Positions 1 to 13,520 of a stretch of DNA of 64,000 bases are shown here, one piece after another. The stretch is taken from NCBI RefSeq assembly GCF_051401765.1, contig NW_027480533.1, forward strand, positions 1,364,001-1,428,000, read 5' to 3'. Position 1 is the first letter of the stretch. Each line of letters starts with the position of its first letter. The DNA comes from Calliopsis andreniformis. Lineage: Eukaryota; Arthropoda; Insecta; Hymenoptera; Andrenidae. The translations under genes and the position numbers were made by a program. A model generated the notes under the pieces. It was not told the origin of the DNA. It ran no database searches and saw only the letters and a program-made list of their open reading frames with translations.

Positions 1-916
1 CAATCCTCAATCCTCAATGTTCAATCCGCAATACACAATCCTCAATACTCAGTCTTCAATCCTCAATCCTCAATCCGCAATCCTCAATCCTCAATCCTCA
101 TTCTTCAATCCTCAATACCCAATCCTCAATCTTCAATCCTCAATCCTCAATCCTCAATTCTCAATCCTCAATCCTCAATCCTCAATCCTCAATCCTCAAT
201 GTTCGATCCGCAATACACAATCCTCAATCTTCTATCCGCAATCCTCAATCCTCAATCCTCAATCCTCAATCCTCAATCCTCAATCCTCAATCCTCAGACC
301 TCAATCCTCAATCCTCAATCGTCAATCTTCAATCCTCAATACTCAATCTTCAATCCTCAATCCTCAATCCTCAATCTTCAATCCTCAATACTCAATCTTC
401 AATCCTCAATGCTCAATCCTCAATCCTCAATCCTCATTCTTCAATCCTCAACACCCAATCCTCAATCTTCAATCCTCACTCCTCAATCCTCAATTCTCAA
501 TCCTCTATCCTCAATCCTCAGACCTTAAACATCAAGACTCTACCCTCAGTCCTCGTCCTCAATCCACAACACTCAATCCTCGATCCTCAATCTTCATTCA
601 TCAATATTCAATCTTCAATCCTCAATCCTCAATCCTCAATACTCAATCCTCAATCCTCAATGTTCTATCCTCAATACGCAATCCTCAATCTTCAATCCTC
701 AATCCTCAATCCTCAATCCTCAATCCTCAATCTTCAATCTTAATCTTCAATCCTCAGTACGCAATCTTCAATCCTCAATCCTCAATCCTCATTCCTCAAT
801 CCTCAATCTTCATTACTCAATACTCAATCTTCAATCCTCAATCCTCAATCCTCAATCCTCAATCCTCAATCCTCAATCCTCAATCGTCAATCTTCAATCC
901 TCAATACTCAATCGTC
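1..916. repeat. 1579 bp-spaced repeat, copy 1
   Basis: Matches 1580-2495 nearly base for base, including the ATGTTC landmark at 17 (partner 1596), the anchor at 551 (partner 2130) and the 6-mer at 739 (partner 2318). One difference is CATTACT here against CAATACT in the partner. The match stops near 917, where CATTCCT and CAATCCG units appear only in this copy. The window opens inside this block, so its true left edge is unseen. Confidence 0.88.
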
Positions 917-1579
917 AATCCTCATTCCTCAATCCGCAATCTTCAATACTCAATACTCAATCTTCAATCCTCAATCCTCAATCCTCAATCCTCAATCCTC
1001 AATCCCCAATCCTCAATAGTCAATCTTCAATCCTCAATACTCAATCGTCAATACTCAATCCTCAATACTCTATACTCAATCCTCATTCTTCAATCCTCAA
1101 TACCCAATCCTCAATCTTCAATCCTCAATCCTCAATCCTCAATCCTCAATCCTCAATCTTCAATCATCAAACCTCAATCCTCAATCCTCAATCCTCAATC
1201 TTCAATCCTCAATCCTCAATCCTCAATCCTCAATCCTCAATCTCCAATCCTCAATACTCAATCTTCAATCCTCAATACTCAATCCTCAATCCTCAATCCT
1301 CATTCTTCAATCCTCAACACCCAATCCTCAATCTTCAATCCTCAACCCTCAATCCTCAATTCTCAATCCTCAATCCTCAATCCTCAGACCTTAAACATCA
1401 ATACTCTACCCTCAGTCCTCGTCCTCAATCCACAACACTCAATCCTCGATCCTCAATCTTCTATCATCAATATTCAATCTTCAATCGTCAATCCTCAATC
1501 GTCAATACTCAATCCTCAATCTTCAATCCTCAATCCTCAATCCTCAATTCCCAATCCTCAATCGTCAATCCTCAATCCT
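917..1579. repeat. Linker between the 1579 bp-spaced copies
   Basis: Heptamer sequence with one anchor at 1417, 866 bp after the one at 551. The end (about 1380-1579) uses CTATCAT and CAATCGT units and resembles 13790-13990, 18880-19080 and many right-zone blocks. No other content. Confidence 0.8.
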
Positions 1580-2495
1580 CAATCCTCAATCCTCAATGTT
1601 CAATCCGCAATACACAATCCTCAATACTCAGTCTTCAATCCTCAATCCTCAATCCGCAATCCTCAATCCTCAATCCTCATTCTTCAATCCTCAATACCCA
1701 ATCCTCAATCTTCAATCCTCAATCCTCAATCCTCAATTCTCAATCCTCAATCCTCAATCCTCAATCCTCAATCCTCAATGTTCGATCCGCAATACACAAT
1801 CCTCAATCTTCTATCCGCAATCCTCAATCCTCAATCCTCAATCCTCAATCCTCAATCCTCAATCCTCAATCCTCAGACCTCAATCCTCAATCCTCAATCG
1901 TCAATCTTCAATCCTCAATACTCAATCTTCAATCCTCAATCCTCAATCCTCAATCTTCAATCCTCAATACTCAATCTTCAATCCTCAATGCTCAATCCTC
2001 AATCCTCAATCCTCATTCTTCAATCCTCAACACCCAATCCTCAATCTTCAATCCTCACTCCTCAATCCTCAATTCTCAATCCTCTATCCTCAATCCTCAG
2101 ACCTTAAACATCAAGACTCTACCCTCAGTCCTCGTCCTCAATCCACAACACTCAATCCTCGATCCTCAATCTTCATTCATCAATATTCAATCTTCAATCC
2201 TCAATCCTCAATCCTCAATACTCAATCCTCAATCCTCAATGTTCTATCCTCAATACGCAATCCTCAATCTTCAATCCTCAATCCTCAATCCTCAATCCTC
2301 AATCCTCAATCTTCAATCTTAATCTTCAATCCTCAGTACGCAATCTTCAATCCTCAATCCTCAATCCTCATTCCTCAATCCTCAATCTTCAATACTCAAT
2401 ACTCAATCTTCAATCCTCAATCCTCAATCCTCAATCCTCAATCCTCAATCCTCAATCCTCAATCGTCAATCTTCAATCCTCAATACTCAATCGTC
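1580..2495. repeat. 1579 bp-spaced repeat, copy 2
   Basis: Partner of 1-916. 1579 plus the three 6-mers in the period (551, 739, 1417) gives 1582, which is 226 x 7. Confidence 0.88.
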
Positions 2496-4189
2496 AATAC
2501 TCAATCCTCAATACTCAATACTCAATCCTCATTCTTCAATCCTCAATACCCAATCCTCAATCTTCAATCCTCAATCCTCAATCCTCAATCCTCAATCCTC
2601 ACTCTTCAATCCTCAAACCTCAATCCTCAATCCTCAATCCTCAATCTTCAATCCTCAATACTCAAACTTCAATCCTCAATCATCAATCCTCAATCCTCAA
2701 TCCTCAATCCTCAATCCTCAATCGTCAACCTTCAATCCTGCATACTCAATCTTCAATCCTCAATACTCAATCCTCAATCCTCTATCCTCAATCCTCAATA
2801 CCCAATCCTCAATCTTCAATCCTCAATCCTCAATCCTCAATTCTCAATCCTCAATCCTCAATCCTCAATACTCAATCTTCAATCCTCAATCCTCAATCCT
2901 CAATCCTCAATCCTCAATCCTCAATCTTAATCTTCAATCCTCAGTACGCAATCTTCAATGCTCAACCCTCAATCCTCATTCCTCAATCCTCAATCTTCAA
3001 TACTCAATACTCAATCTTCAATCCTCAATCCTCAATCCTCAATCCTCAATCCTCAATCCTCAATCCTCAATCCTCAATCGTCAATCTTCAATCCTCAATA
3101 CTCAATCGTCAATACTCAATCCTCAATACTCAATACTCAATCCTCATTCTTCAATCCTCAATACCCAATCCTCAATCTTCAATCCTCAATCCTCAATCCT
3201 CAATCCTCAATCCTCAATCTTCAATCCTCAAACCTCAATCCTCAATCCTCAATCCTCAATCTTCAATCCTCAATACTCAAACTTCAATCCTCAATCATCA
3301 ATCCTCATTCCTCAATCCTCAATCCTCAATCCTCAATCGTCAATCTTCAATCCTGAATACTCAATCTTCAATACTCAATCCTCAATCCTCAATCCTCAAT
3401 CCTCATTCTTCAATCCTCAATACCCAATCCTCAATCTTCAATCCTCAATCCTCAATCCTCAATCCTCAATCCTCAATCCTCAATCGTCAATCTTCAATCC
3501 TCAATACTCAATCGTCAATACTCAATCCTCAATACTCAATACTCAATCCTCATTCTTCAATCCTCAATACCCAATCCTCAATCTTCAATCCTCAATCCTC
3601 AATCCTCAATCCTCAATCCTCAATCTTCAATCCTCAAACCTCAATCCTCAATCCTCAATCCTCAATCTTCAATCCTCAATACTCAAACTTCAATCCTCAA
3701 TCATCAATCCTCAATCCTCAATCCTCAATCGTCAATCTTCAATCCTGAATACTCAATCGTCAATACTCAATCCTCAATACTCAATACTCAATCCTCATTC
3801 TTCAATCCTCAATACCCAATCCTCAATCTTCAATCCTCAATCCTCAATCCTCAATCCTCAATCCTCAATCTTCAATCCTCAAACCTCAATCCTCAATCCT
3901 CAATCCTCAATCTTCAATCCTCAATACTCAAACTTCAATCCTCAATCATCAATCCTCATTCCTCAATCCTCAATCCTCAATCCTCAATCGTCAATCTTCA
4001 ATCCTGAATAATCAATCTTCAATACTCAATCCTCAATCCTCAATCCTCAATCCTCACTCTTCAATCCTCAATACCCAATCCTCAATCTTCAATCCTCAAT
4101 CCTCAATCCTCAATCCACAATCCTCCATCCTCAATCCTCAATCTTCAATCCTATGTCCCAAATACTCAATCTTCAATACTCACTCCTCA
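2496..4189. repeat. CAATCGT/CAAACTT-rich stretch
   Basis: Several local repeats of a sentence built from CAATCGT, CAATACT, CATTCTT, CAATACC, CAAACCT and CAAACTT units recur about every 430-450 bases (near 2490, 3090, 3510, 3760). Its right part belongs to the 5515 bp-spaced repeat that starts near 2845. It holds no anchor. Confidence 0.8.
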
Positions 4190-5236
4190 ATCGTCAATCT
4201 TCAATCCTGAATACTCAATCTTCAATACTCAATCCTCATTCTTCAATCCTCAATACCCAACCCTCCACCTTCAATCCTCAATCCTCAATCCTCAATCCTC
4301 AATGCTCAATCCTCAATCCTCAATCTTCAATCCTCAATACCCAATCTTCAATCCTCAATACTCAGTCCTCAATCCTCAATCCTCAATCCTCAATCCTCAA
4401 TCTTAATCTTCAACCCTCAATCCTCAATGTTCAATCCGCAATTCCCAATCCTCAATCTTCTATCCGCAATCCTCAATCCTCAATCCTCAATCCTCAATCC
4501 TCAATCCTCAATCTTCAATCCTCAATACTCAATCTTCAATCCTCAATGCTCAATCCTCAATCCTCAATCCTCATTCTTCAATCCTCAACACCCAATCCTC
4601 AATCTTCAATCCTCACTCCTCAATCCTCAATTCTCAATCCTCTATCCTCAATCCTCAGACCTTAAACATCAAGACTCTACCCTCAGTCCTCGTCCTCAAT
4701 CCACAACACTCAATCCTCGATCCTCAATCTTCATTCATCAATATTCAATCTTCAATCCTCAATCCTCAATCCTCAATACTCAATCCTCAATCCTCAATGT
4801 TCTATCCTCAATACGCAATCCTCAATCTTCAATCCTCAATCCTCAATCCTCAATCCTCAATCCTCAATCTTCAATCTTAATCTTCAATCCTCAGTACGCA
4901 ATCTTCAATCCTCAATCCTCAATCCTCATTCCTCAATCCTCAATCTTCAATACTCAATGCTCAATCTTCAATCCTCAATCCTCAATCCTCAATCCTCAAT
5001 CCTCAATCCTCAATCCTCAATCGTCAATCTTCAATCCTCAATACTCAATCGTCAATACTCAATCCTCAATACTCAATACTCAATCCTCATTCTTCAATCC
5101 TCAATACCCAATCCTCAATCTTCAATCCTCAATCCTCAATCCTCAATCCTCAATCCTCACTCTTCAATCCTCAAACCTCAATCCTCAATCCTCAATCCTC
5201 AATCTTCAATCCTCAATACTCAAACTTCAATCCTCA
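2845..5236. repeat. 5515 bp-spaced repeat, copy 1
   Basis: Matches 8360-10751. Landmark partners are 2926/8441, 4153/9668, 4402/9917, 4688/10203 and 4876/10391. The match ends where this copy has a CAATCAT unit and the other has CAAACCT. 5515 plus eight 6-mers in the period is 5523, which is 789 x 7. Confidence 0.88.
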
Positions 5237-5390
5237 ATCATCAATCCTCAATCCTCAATCCTCAATCCTCAATCCTCAATCGTCAACCTTCAATCCTGAA
5301 TACTCAATCTTCAGTCCTCAATACTCAATCCTCAATCCTCTATCCTCAATCCTCAATACCCAATCCTCAATCTTCAATCCTCAATCCTCA
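4190..5390. repeat. 1201 bp tandem repeat, unit 1
   Basis: Head-to-tail with 5391-6591 and apparently identical to it over the landmarks and full open-frame translations compared. It contains one anchor (4688) and two AATCTT 6-mers (4402, 4876); 1201 + 3 = 172 x 7. The join lies in the shared run around CAATCGT, CAATCTT and CAATCCT. Confidence 0.92.
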
Positions 5391-6591
5391 ATCGTCAATC
5401 TTCAATCCTGAATACTCAATCTTCAATACTCAATCCTCATTCTTCAATCCTCAATACCCAACCCTCCACCTTCAATCCTCAATCCTCAATCCTCAATCCT
5501 CAATGCTCAATCCTCAATCCTCAATCTTCAATCCTCAATACCCAATCTTCAATCCTCAATACTCAGTCCTCAATCCTCAATCCTCAATCCTCAATCCTCA
5601 ATCTTAATCTTCAACCCTCAATCCTCAATGTTCAATCCGCAATTCCCAATCCTCAATCTTCTATCCGCAATCCTCAATCCTCAATCCTCAATCCTCAATC
5701 CTCAATCCTCAATCTTCAATCCTCAATACTCAATCTTCAATCCTCAATGCTCAATCCTCAATCCTCAATCCTCATTCTTCAATCCTCAACACCCAATCCT
5801 CAATCTTCAATCCTCACTCCTCAATCCTCAATTCTCAATCCTCTATCCTCAATCCTCAGACCTTAAACATCAAGACTCTACCCTCAGTCCTCGTCCTCAA
5901 TCCACAACACTCAATCCTCGATCCTCAATCTTCATTCATCAATATTCAATCTTCAATCCTCAATCCTCAATCCTCAATACTCAATCCTCAATCCTCAATG
6001 TTCTATCCTCAATACGCAATCCTCAATCTTCAATCCTCAATCCTCAATCCTCAATCCTCAATCCTCAATCTTCAATCTTAATCTTCAATCCTCAGTACGC
6101 AATCTTCAATCCTCAATCCTCAATCCTCATTCCTCAATCCTCAATCTTCAATACTCAATGCTCAATCTTCAATCCTCAATCCTCAATCCTCAATCCTCAA
6201 TCCTCAATCCTCAATCCTCAATCGTCAATCTTCAATCCTCAATACTCAATCGTCAATACTCAATCCTCAATACTCAATACTCAATCCTCATTCTTCAATC
6301 CTCAATACCCAATCCTCAATCTTCAATCCTCAATCCTCAATCCTCAATCCTCAATCCTCACTCTTCAATCCTCAAACCTCAATCCTCAATCCTCAATCCT
6401 CAATCTTCAATCCTCAATACTCAAACTTCAATCCTCAATCATCAATCCTCAATCCTCAATCCTCAATCCTCAATCCTCAATCGTCAACCTTCAATCCTGA
6501 ATACTCAATCTTCAGTCCTCAATACTCAATCCTCAATCCTCTATCCTCAATCCTCAATACCCAATCCTCAATCTTCAATCCTCAATCCTCA
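5391..6591. repeat. 1201 bp tandem repeat, unit 2
   Basis: Second unit of the pair. After its end the sequence switches to CAATTCT-containing units not present after unit 1. Near-identity suggests this is one of the youngest events in the left third. Confidence 0.92.
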
Positions 6592-8385
6592 ATCCTCAAT
6601 TCTCAATCCTCAATCCTCAATCCTCAATACTCAATCTTCAATCCTCAATCCTCAATCCTCAATCCTCAATCCTCAATCCTCAATCTTAATCTTCAATCCT
6701 CAGTACGCAATCTTCAATGCTCAACCCTCAATCCTCATTCCTCAATCCTCAATCTTCAATACTCAATACTCAATCTTCAATCCTCAATCCTCAATACTCA
6801 ATCCTCAATCCTCAATCCTCAATCCTCAATCCTCAATCGTCAATCTTCAATCCTCAATACTCAATCGTCAATACTCAATCCTCAATACTCAATACTCAAT
6901 CCTCATTCTTCAATCCTCAATACCCAATCCTCAATCTTCAATCCTCAATCCTCAATCCTCAATCCTCAATCCTCAAACTTCAATCCTCAAACCTCAATCC
7001 TCAATCCTCAATCCTCAATCTTCAATCCTCAATACTCAAACTTCAATCCTCAATCATCAATCCTCAATCCTCAATCCTCAATCGTCAATCTTCAATCCTC
7101 AATAGTCAATCGTCAATACTCAATCCTCAATACTCAATACTCAATCCTCATTCTTCAATCCTCAATACCCAATCCTCAATCTTCAATCCTCAATCCTCAA
7201 TCCTCAATCCTCAATCCTCAATCTTCAATCCTCAAACCTCAATCCTCAATCCTCAATCCTCAATCTTCAATCCTCAATACTCAAACTTCAATCCTCAATC
7301 ATCAATCCTCATTCCTCAATCCTCAATCCTCAATCGTCAATCTTCAATCCTGAATACTCAATCTTCAATACTCAATCCTCAATCCTCAATCCTCAATCCT
7401 CATTCTTCAATCCTCAATACCCAATCCTCAATCTTCAATCCTCAATCCTCAATCCTCAATCCTCAATCCTCAATCCTCAATCGTCAATCTTCAATCCTCA
7501 ATACTCAATCGTCAATACTCAATCCTCAATACTCAATACTCAATCCTCATTCTTCAATCCTCAATACCCAATCCTCAATCTTCAATCCTCAATCCTCAAT
7601 CCTCAATCCTCAATCCTCAATCTTCAATCCTCAAACCTCAATCCTCAATCCTCAATCCTCAATCTTCAATCCTCAATACTCAAACTTCAATCCTCAATCA
7701 TCAATCCTCAATCCTCAATCCTCAATCGTCAATCTTCAATCCTCAATACTCAATCGTCAATACTCAATCCTCAATACTCAATACTCAATCCTCATTCTTC
7801 AATCCTCAATACCCAATCCTCAATCTTCAATCCTCAATCCTCAATCCTCAATCCTCAATCCTCAATCTTCAATCCTCAAACCTCAATCCTCAATCCTCAA
7901 TCCTCAATCTTCAATCCTCAATACTCAAACTTCAATCCTCAATCATCAATCCTCATTCCTCAATCCTCAATCCTCAATCCTCAATCGTCAATCTTCAATC
8001 CTGAATAATCAATCTTCAATACTCAATCCTCAATCCTCAATCCTCAATCCTCACTCTTCAATCCTCAATACCCAATCCTCAATCTTCAATCCTCAATCCT
8101 CAATCCTCAATCCACAATCCTCAATCCTCAATCCTCAATCTTCAATCCTATGTCCCAAATACTCAATCTTCAATACTCACTCCTCAATCGTCAATCTTCA
8201 ATCCTGAATACTCAATCTTCAATACTCAATCCTCATTCTTCAATCCTCAATACCCAATCCTCCATCTTCAATCCTCAATCCTCAATCCTCAATACTCAAT
8301 CCTCAATCCTCAATGTTCTATCCTCAATACGCAACCCTCAATCCTCAATCCTCAATCCTCAATCCTCAATCCTCAATCCTCAATA
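5957..8385. repeat. 8851 bp-spaced repeat, copy 1
   Basis: Matches 14808-17237. Partners include 5998/14849, 6685/15537, 8150/17002 and 8313/17165. Spacing is 8851 before, and 8852 after, the unique 8-mer in the second copy. A single CAATACT near 6790 is CAATCCT in the partner. Confidence 0.87.
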
Positions 8386-10751
8386 CTCAATCTTCAATCC
8401 TCAATCCTCAATCCTCAATCCTCAATCCTCAATCCTCAATCTTAATCTTCAATCCTCAGTACGCAATCTTCAATGCTCAACCCTCAATCCTCATTCCTCA
8501 ATCCTCAATCTTCAATACTCAATACTCAATCTTCAATCCTCAATCCTCAATCCTCAATCCTCAATCCTCAATCCTCAATCCTCAATCCTCAATCGTCAAT
8601 CTTCAATCCTCAATACTCAATCGTCAATACTCAATCCTCAATTCTCAATACTCAATCCTCATTCTTCAATCCTCAATACCCAATCCTCAATCTTCAATCC
8701 TCAATCCTCAATCCTCAATCCTCAATCCTCAATCTTCAATCCTCAAACCTCAATCCTCAATCCTCAATCCTCAATCTTCAATCCTCAATACTCAAACTTC
8801 AATCCTCAATCATCAATCCTCATTCCTCAATCCTCAATCCTCAATCCTCAATCGTCAATCTTCAATCCTGAATACTCAATCTTCAATACTCAATCCTCAA
8901 TCCTCAATCCTCAATCCTCATTCTTCAATCCTCAATACCCAATCCTCAATCTTCAATCCTCAATCCTCAATCCTCAATCCTCAATCCTCAATCCTCAATC
9001 GTCAATCTTCAATCCTCAATACTCAATCGTCAATACTCAATCCTCAATACTCAATACTCAATCCTCATTCTTCAATCCTCAATACCCAATCCTCAATCTT
9101 CAATCCTCAATCCTCAATCCTCAATCCTCAATCCTCAATCTTCAATCCTCAAACCTCAATCCTCAATCCTCAATCCTCAATCTTCAATCCTCAATACTCA
9201 AACTTCAATCCTCAATCATCAATCCTCAATCCTCAATCCTCAATCGTCAATCTTCAATCCTCAATACTCAATCGTCAATACTCAATCCTCAATACTCAAT
9301 ACTCAATCCTCATTCTTCAATCCTCAATACCCAATCCTCAATCTTCAATCCTCAATCCTCAATCCTCAATCCTCAATCCTCAATCTTCAATCCTCAAACC
9401 TCAATCCTCAATCCTCAATCCTCAATCTTCAATCCTCAATACTCAAACTTCAATCCTCAATCATCAATCCTCATTCCTCAATCCTCAATCCTCAATCCTC
9501 AATCGTCAATCTTCAATCCTGAATAATCAATCTTCAATACTCAATCCTCAATCCTCAATCCTCAATCCTCACTCTTCAATCCTCAATACCCAATCCTCAA
9601 TCTTCAATCCTCAATCCTCAATCCTCAATCCACAATCCTCCATCCTCAATCCTCAATCTTCAATCCTATGTCCCAAATACTCAATCTTCAATACTCACTC
9701 CTCAATCGTCAATCTTCAATCCTGAATACTCAATCTTCAATACTCAATCCTCATTCTTCAATCCTCAATACCCAACCCTCCACCTTCAATCCTCAATCCT
9801 CAATCCTCAATCCTCAATGCTCAATCCTCAATCCTCAATCTTCAATCCTCAATACCCAATCTTCAATCCTCAATACTCAGTCCTCAATCCTCAATCCTCA
9901 ATCCTCAATCCTCAATCTTAATCTTCAACCCTCAATCCTCAATGTTCAATCCGCAATTCCCAATCCTCAATCTTCTATCCGCAATCCTCAATCCTCAATC
10001 TTCAATCCTCAATCCTCAATCCTCAATCTTCAATCCTCAATACTCAATCTTCAATCCTCAATGCTCAATCCTCAATCCTCAATCCTCATTCTTCAATCCT
10101 CAACACCCAATCCTCAATCTTCAATCCTCACTCCTCAATCCTCAATTCTCAATCCTCTATCCTCAATCCTCAGACCTTAAACATCAAGACTCTACCCTCA
10201 GTCCTCGTCCTCAATCCACAACACTCAATCCTCGATCCTCAATCTTCATTCATCAATATTCAATCTTCAATCCTCAATCCTCAATCCTCAATACTCAATC
10301 CTCAATCCTCAATGTTCTATCCTCAATACGCAATCCTCAATCTTCAATCCTCAATCCTCAATCCTCAATCCTCAATCCTCAATCTTCAATCTTAATCTTC
10401 AATCCTCAGTACGCAATCTTCAATCCTCAATCCTCAATCCTCATTCCTCAATCCTCAATCTTCAATACTCAATGCTCAATCTTCAATCCTCAATCCTCAA
10501 TCCTCAATCCTCAATCCTCAATCCTCAATCCTCAATCGTCAATCTTCAATCCTCAATACTCAATCGTCAATACTCAATCCTCAATACTCAATACTCAATC
10601 CTCATTCTTCAATCCTCAATACCCAATCCTCAATCTTCAATCCTCAATCCTCAATCCTCAATCCTCAATCCTCACTCTTCAATCCTCAAACCTCAATCCT
10701 CAATCCTCAATCCTCAATCTTCAATCCTCAATACTCAAACTTCAATCCTCA
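8360..10751. repeat. 5515 bp-spaced repeat, copy 2
   Basis: Partner of 2845-5236. Isolated differences include CAATTCT near 8640 against CAATACT, and a CAATCTT near 9998 where the partner has CAATCCT. Confidence 0.87.
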
Positions 10752-11474
10752 AACCTCAATCCTCAATCCTCAATCCTCAATCTTCAATCCTCAATACTCA
10801 AACTTCAATCCTCAATCATCAATCCTCAATCCTCAATCCTCAATCGTCAATCTTCAATCCTCAATAGTCAATCGTCAATACTCAATCCTCAATACTCAAT
10901 ACTCAATCCTCATTCTTCAATCCTCAATACCCAATCCTCAATCTTCAATCCTCAATCCTCAATCCTCAATCCTCAATCCTCAATCTTCAATCCTCAAACC
11001 TCAATCCTCAATCCTCAATCCTCAATCTTCAATCCTCAATACTCAAACTTCAATCCTCAATCATCAATCCTCATTCCTCAATCCTCAATCCTCAATCGTC
11101 AATCTTCAATCCTGAATACTCAATCTTCAATACTCAATCCTCAATCCTCAATCCTCAATCCTCATTCTTCAATCCTCAATACCCAATCCTCAATCTTCAA
11201 TCCTCAATCCTCAATCCTCAATCCTCAATCCTCAATCCTCAATCGTCAATCTTCAATCCTCAATACTCAATCGTCAATACTCAATCCTCAATACTCAATA
11301 CTCAATCCTCATTCTTCAATCCTCAATACCCAATCCTCAATCTTCAATCCTCAATCCTCAATCCTCAATCCTCAATCCTCAATCTTCAATCCTCAAACCT
11401 CAATCCTCAATCCTCAATCCTCAATCTTCAATCCTCAATACTCAAACTTCAATCCTCAATCATCAATCCTCAAT

Positions 11475-12394
11475 CCTCAATCCTCAATCGTCAATCTTCA
11501 ATCCTCAATACTCAATCGTCAATACTCAATCCTCAATACTCAATACTCAATCCTCATTCTTCAATCCTCAATACCCAATCCTCAATCTTCAATCCTCAAT
11601 CCTCAATCCTCAATCCTCAATCCTCAATCTTCAATCCTCAAACCTCAATCCTCAATCCTCAATCCTCAATCTTCAATCCTCAATACTCAAACTTCAATCC
11701 TCAATCATCAATCCTCATTCCTCAATCCTCAATCCTCAATCCTCAATCGTCAATCTTCAATCCTGAATAATCAATCTTCAATACTCAATCCTCAATCCTC
11801 AATCCTCAATCCTCACTCTTCAATCCTCAATACCCAATCCTCAATCTTCAATCCTCAATCCTCAATCCTCAATCCACAATCCTCAATCCTCAATCCTCAA
11901 TCTTCAATCCTATGTCCCAAATACTCAATCTTCAATACTCACTCCTCAATCGTCAATCTTCAATCCTGAATACTCAATCTTCAATACTCAATCCTCATTC
12001 TTCAATCCTCAATACCCAATCCTCCATCTTCAATCCTCAATCCTCAATCCTCAATACTCAATCCTCAATCCTCAATGTTCTATCCTCAATACGCAACCCT
12101 CAATCCTCAATCCTCAATCCTCAATCCTCAATCCTCAATCCTCAATCCTCAATCTTAATCTTCAATCCTCAGTACGCAATCTTCAATCCTCAATCCTCAA
12201 TCCTCATTCCTCAATCCGCAATCTTCAATACTCAATACTCAATCTTCAATAATCAATCCTCAATCCTCAATCCTCAATCCTCAATCCTCAATCCTCAATA
12301 GTCAATCTTCAATCCTCAATACTCAATCGTCAATACTCAATCCTCAATACTCAATACTCAATCCTCATTCTTCAATCCTCAATACCCAATCCTC
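11475..12394. repeat. 1126 bp-spaced nested repeat, copy 1a
   Basis: Matches 12601-13520, with markers 11912/13038 and 12154/13280. It ends at an extra local duplication of the CATTCTT to CAATACC phrase. 1126 + 1 = 161 x 7. Confidence 0.86.
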
Positions 12395-12600
12395 ATTCTT
12401 CAATCCTCAATACCCAATCCTCAATCTTCAATCCTCAATCCTCAATCCTCAATCCTCAATCCTCAATCTTCAATCATCAAACTTCAATCCTCAATCCTCA
12501 ATCCTCAATCTTCAATCCTCAATCCTCAATCCTCAATCCTCAATCCTCAATCTTCAATCCTCAATACTCAATCTTCAATCCTCAATACTCAATCCTCAAT

Positions 12601-13520
12601 CCTCAATCCTCAATCGTCAATCTTCAATCCTCAATACTCAATCGTCAATACTCAATCCTCAATACTCAATACTCAATCCTCATTCTTCAATCCTCAATAC
12701 CCAATCCTCAATCTTCAATCCTCAATCCTCAATCCTCAATCCTCAATCCTCAATCTTCAATCCTCAAACCTCAATCCTCAATCCTCAATCCTCAATCCTC
12801 AATCCTCAATACTCAAACTTCAATCCTCAATCATCAATCCTCATTCCTCAATCCTCAATCCTCAATCCTCAATCGTCAATCTTCAATCCTGAATAATCAA
12901 TCTTCAATACTCAATCCTCAATCCTCAATCCTCAATCCTCACTCTTCAATCCTCAATACCCAATCCTCAATCTTCAATCCTCAATCCTCAATCCTCAATC
13001 CACAATCCTCAATCCTCAATCCTCAATCTTCAATCCTATGTCCCAAATACTCAATCTTCAATACTCACTCCTCAATCGTCAATCTTCAATCCTGAATACT
13101 CAATCTTCAATACTCAATCCTCATTCTTCAATCCTCAATACCCAATCCTCCATCTTCAATCCTCAATCCTCAATCCTCAATACTCAATCCTCAATCCTCA
13201 ATGTTCTATCCTCAATACGCAACCCTCAATCCTCAATCCTCAATCCTCAATCCTCAATCCTCAATCCTCAATCCTCAATCTTAATCTTCAATCCTCAGTA
13301 CGCAATCTTCAATCCTCAATCCTCAATCCTCATTCCTCAATCCGCAATCTTCAATACTCAATACTCAATCTTCAATCCTCAATCCTCAATCCTCAATCCT
13401 CAATCCTCAATCCCCAATCCTCAATAGTCAATCTTCAATCCTCAATACTCAATCGTCAATACTCAATCCTCAATACTCTATACTCAATCCTCATTCTTCA
13501 ATCCTCAATACCCAATCCTC
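12601..13520. repeat. 1126 bp-spaced nested repeat, copy 1b
   Basis: Partner of 11475-12394. It carries CAATCCT near 13371 where the other has CAATAAT, and a CAATCCC near 13409. Confidence 0.86.

Noticed and set aside
17..2107. 696-codon + strand open frame, and dozens like it up to 850 codons (for example 31504-33978 and 42820-45372)
   Set aside because: The repeat has no stop on this strand, so length is not evidence. Frames overlap with the same peptide text, ATG comes only from CAATGTT or CAATGCT variants or from ATGTCCC, no ribosome binding site or unique domain is present, and ends fall wherever a 6-mer or a TAA/TGA variant occurs.
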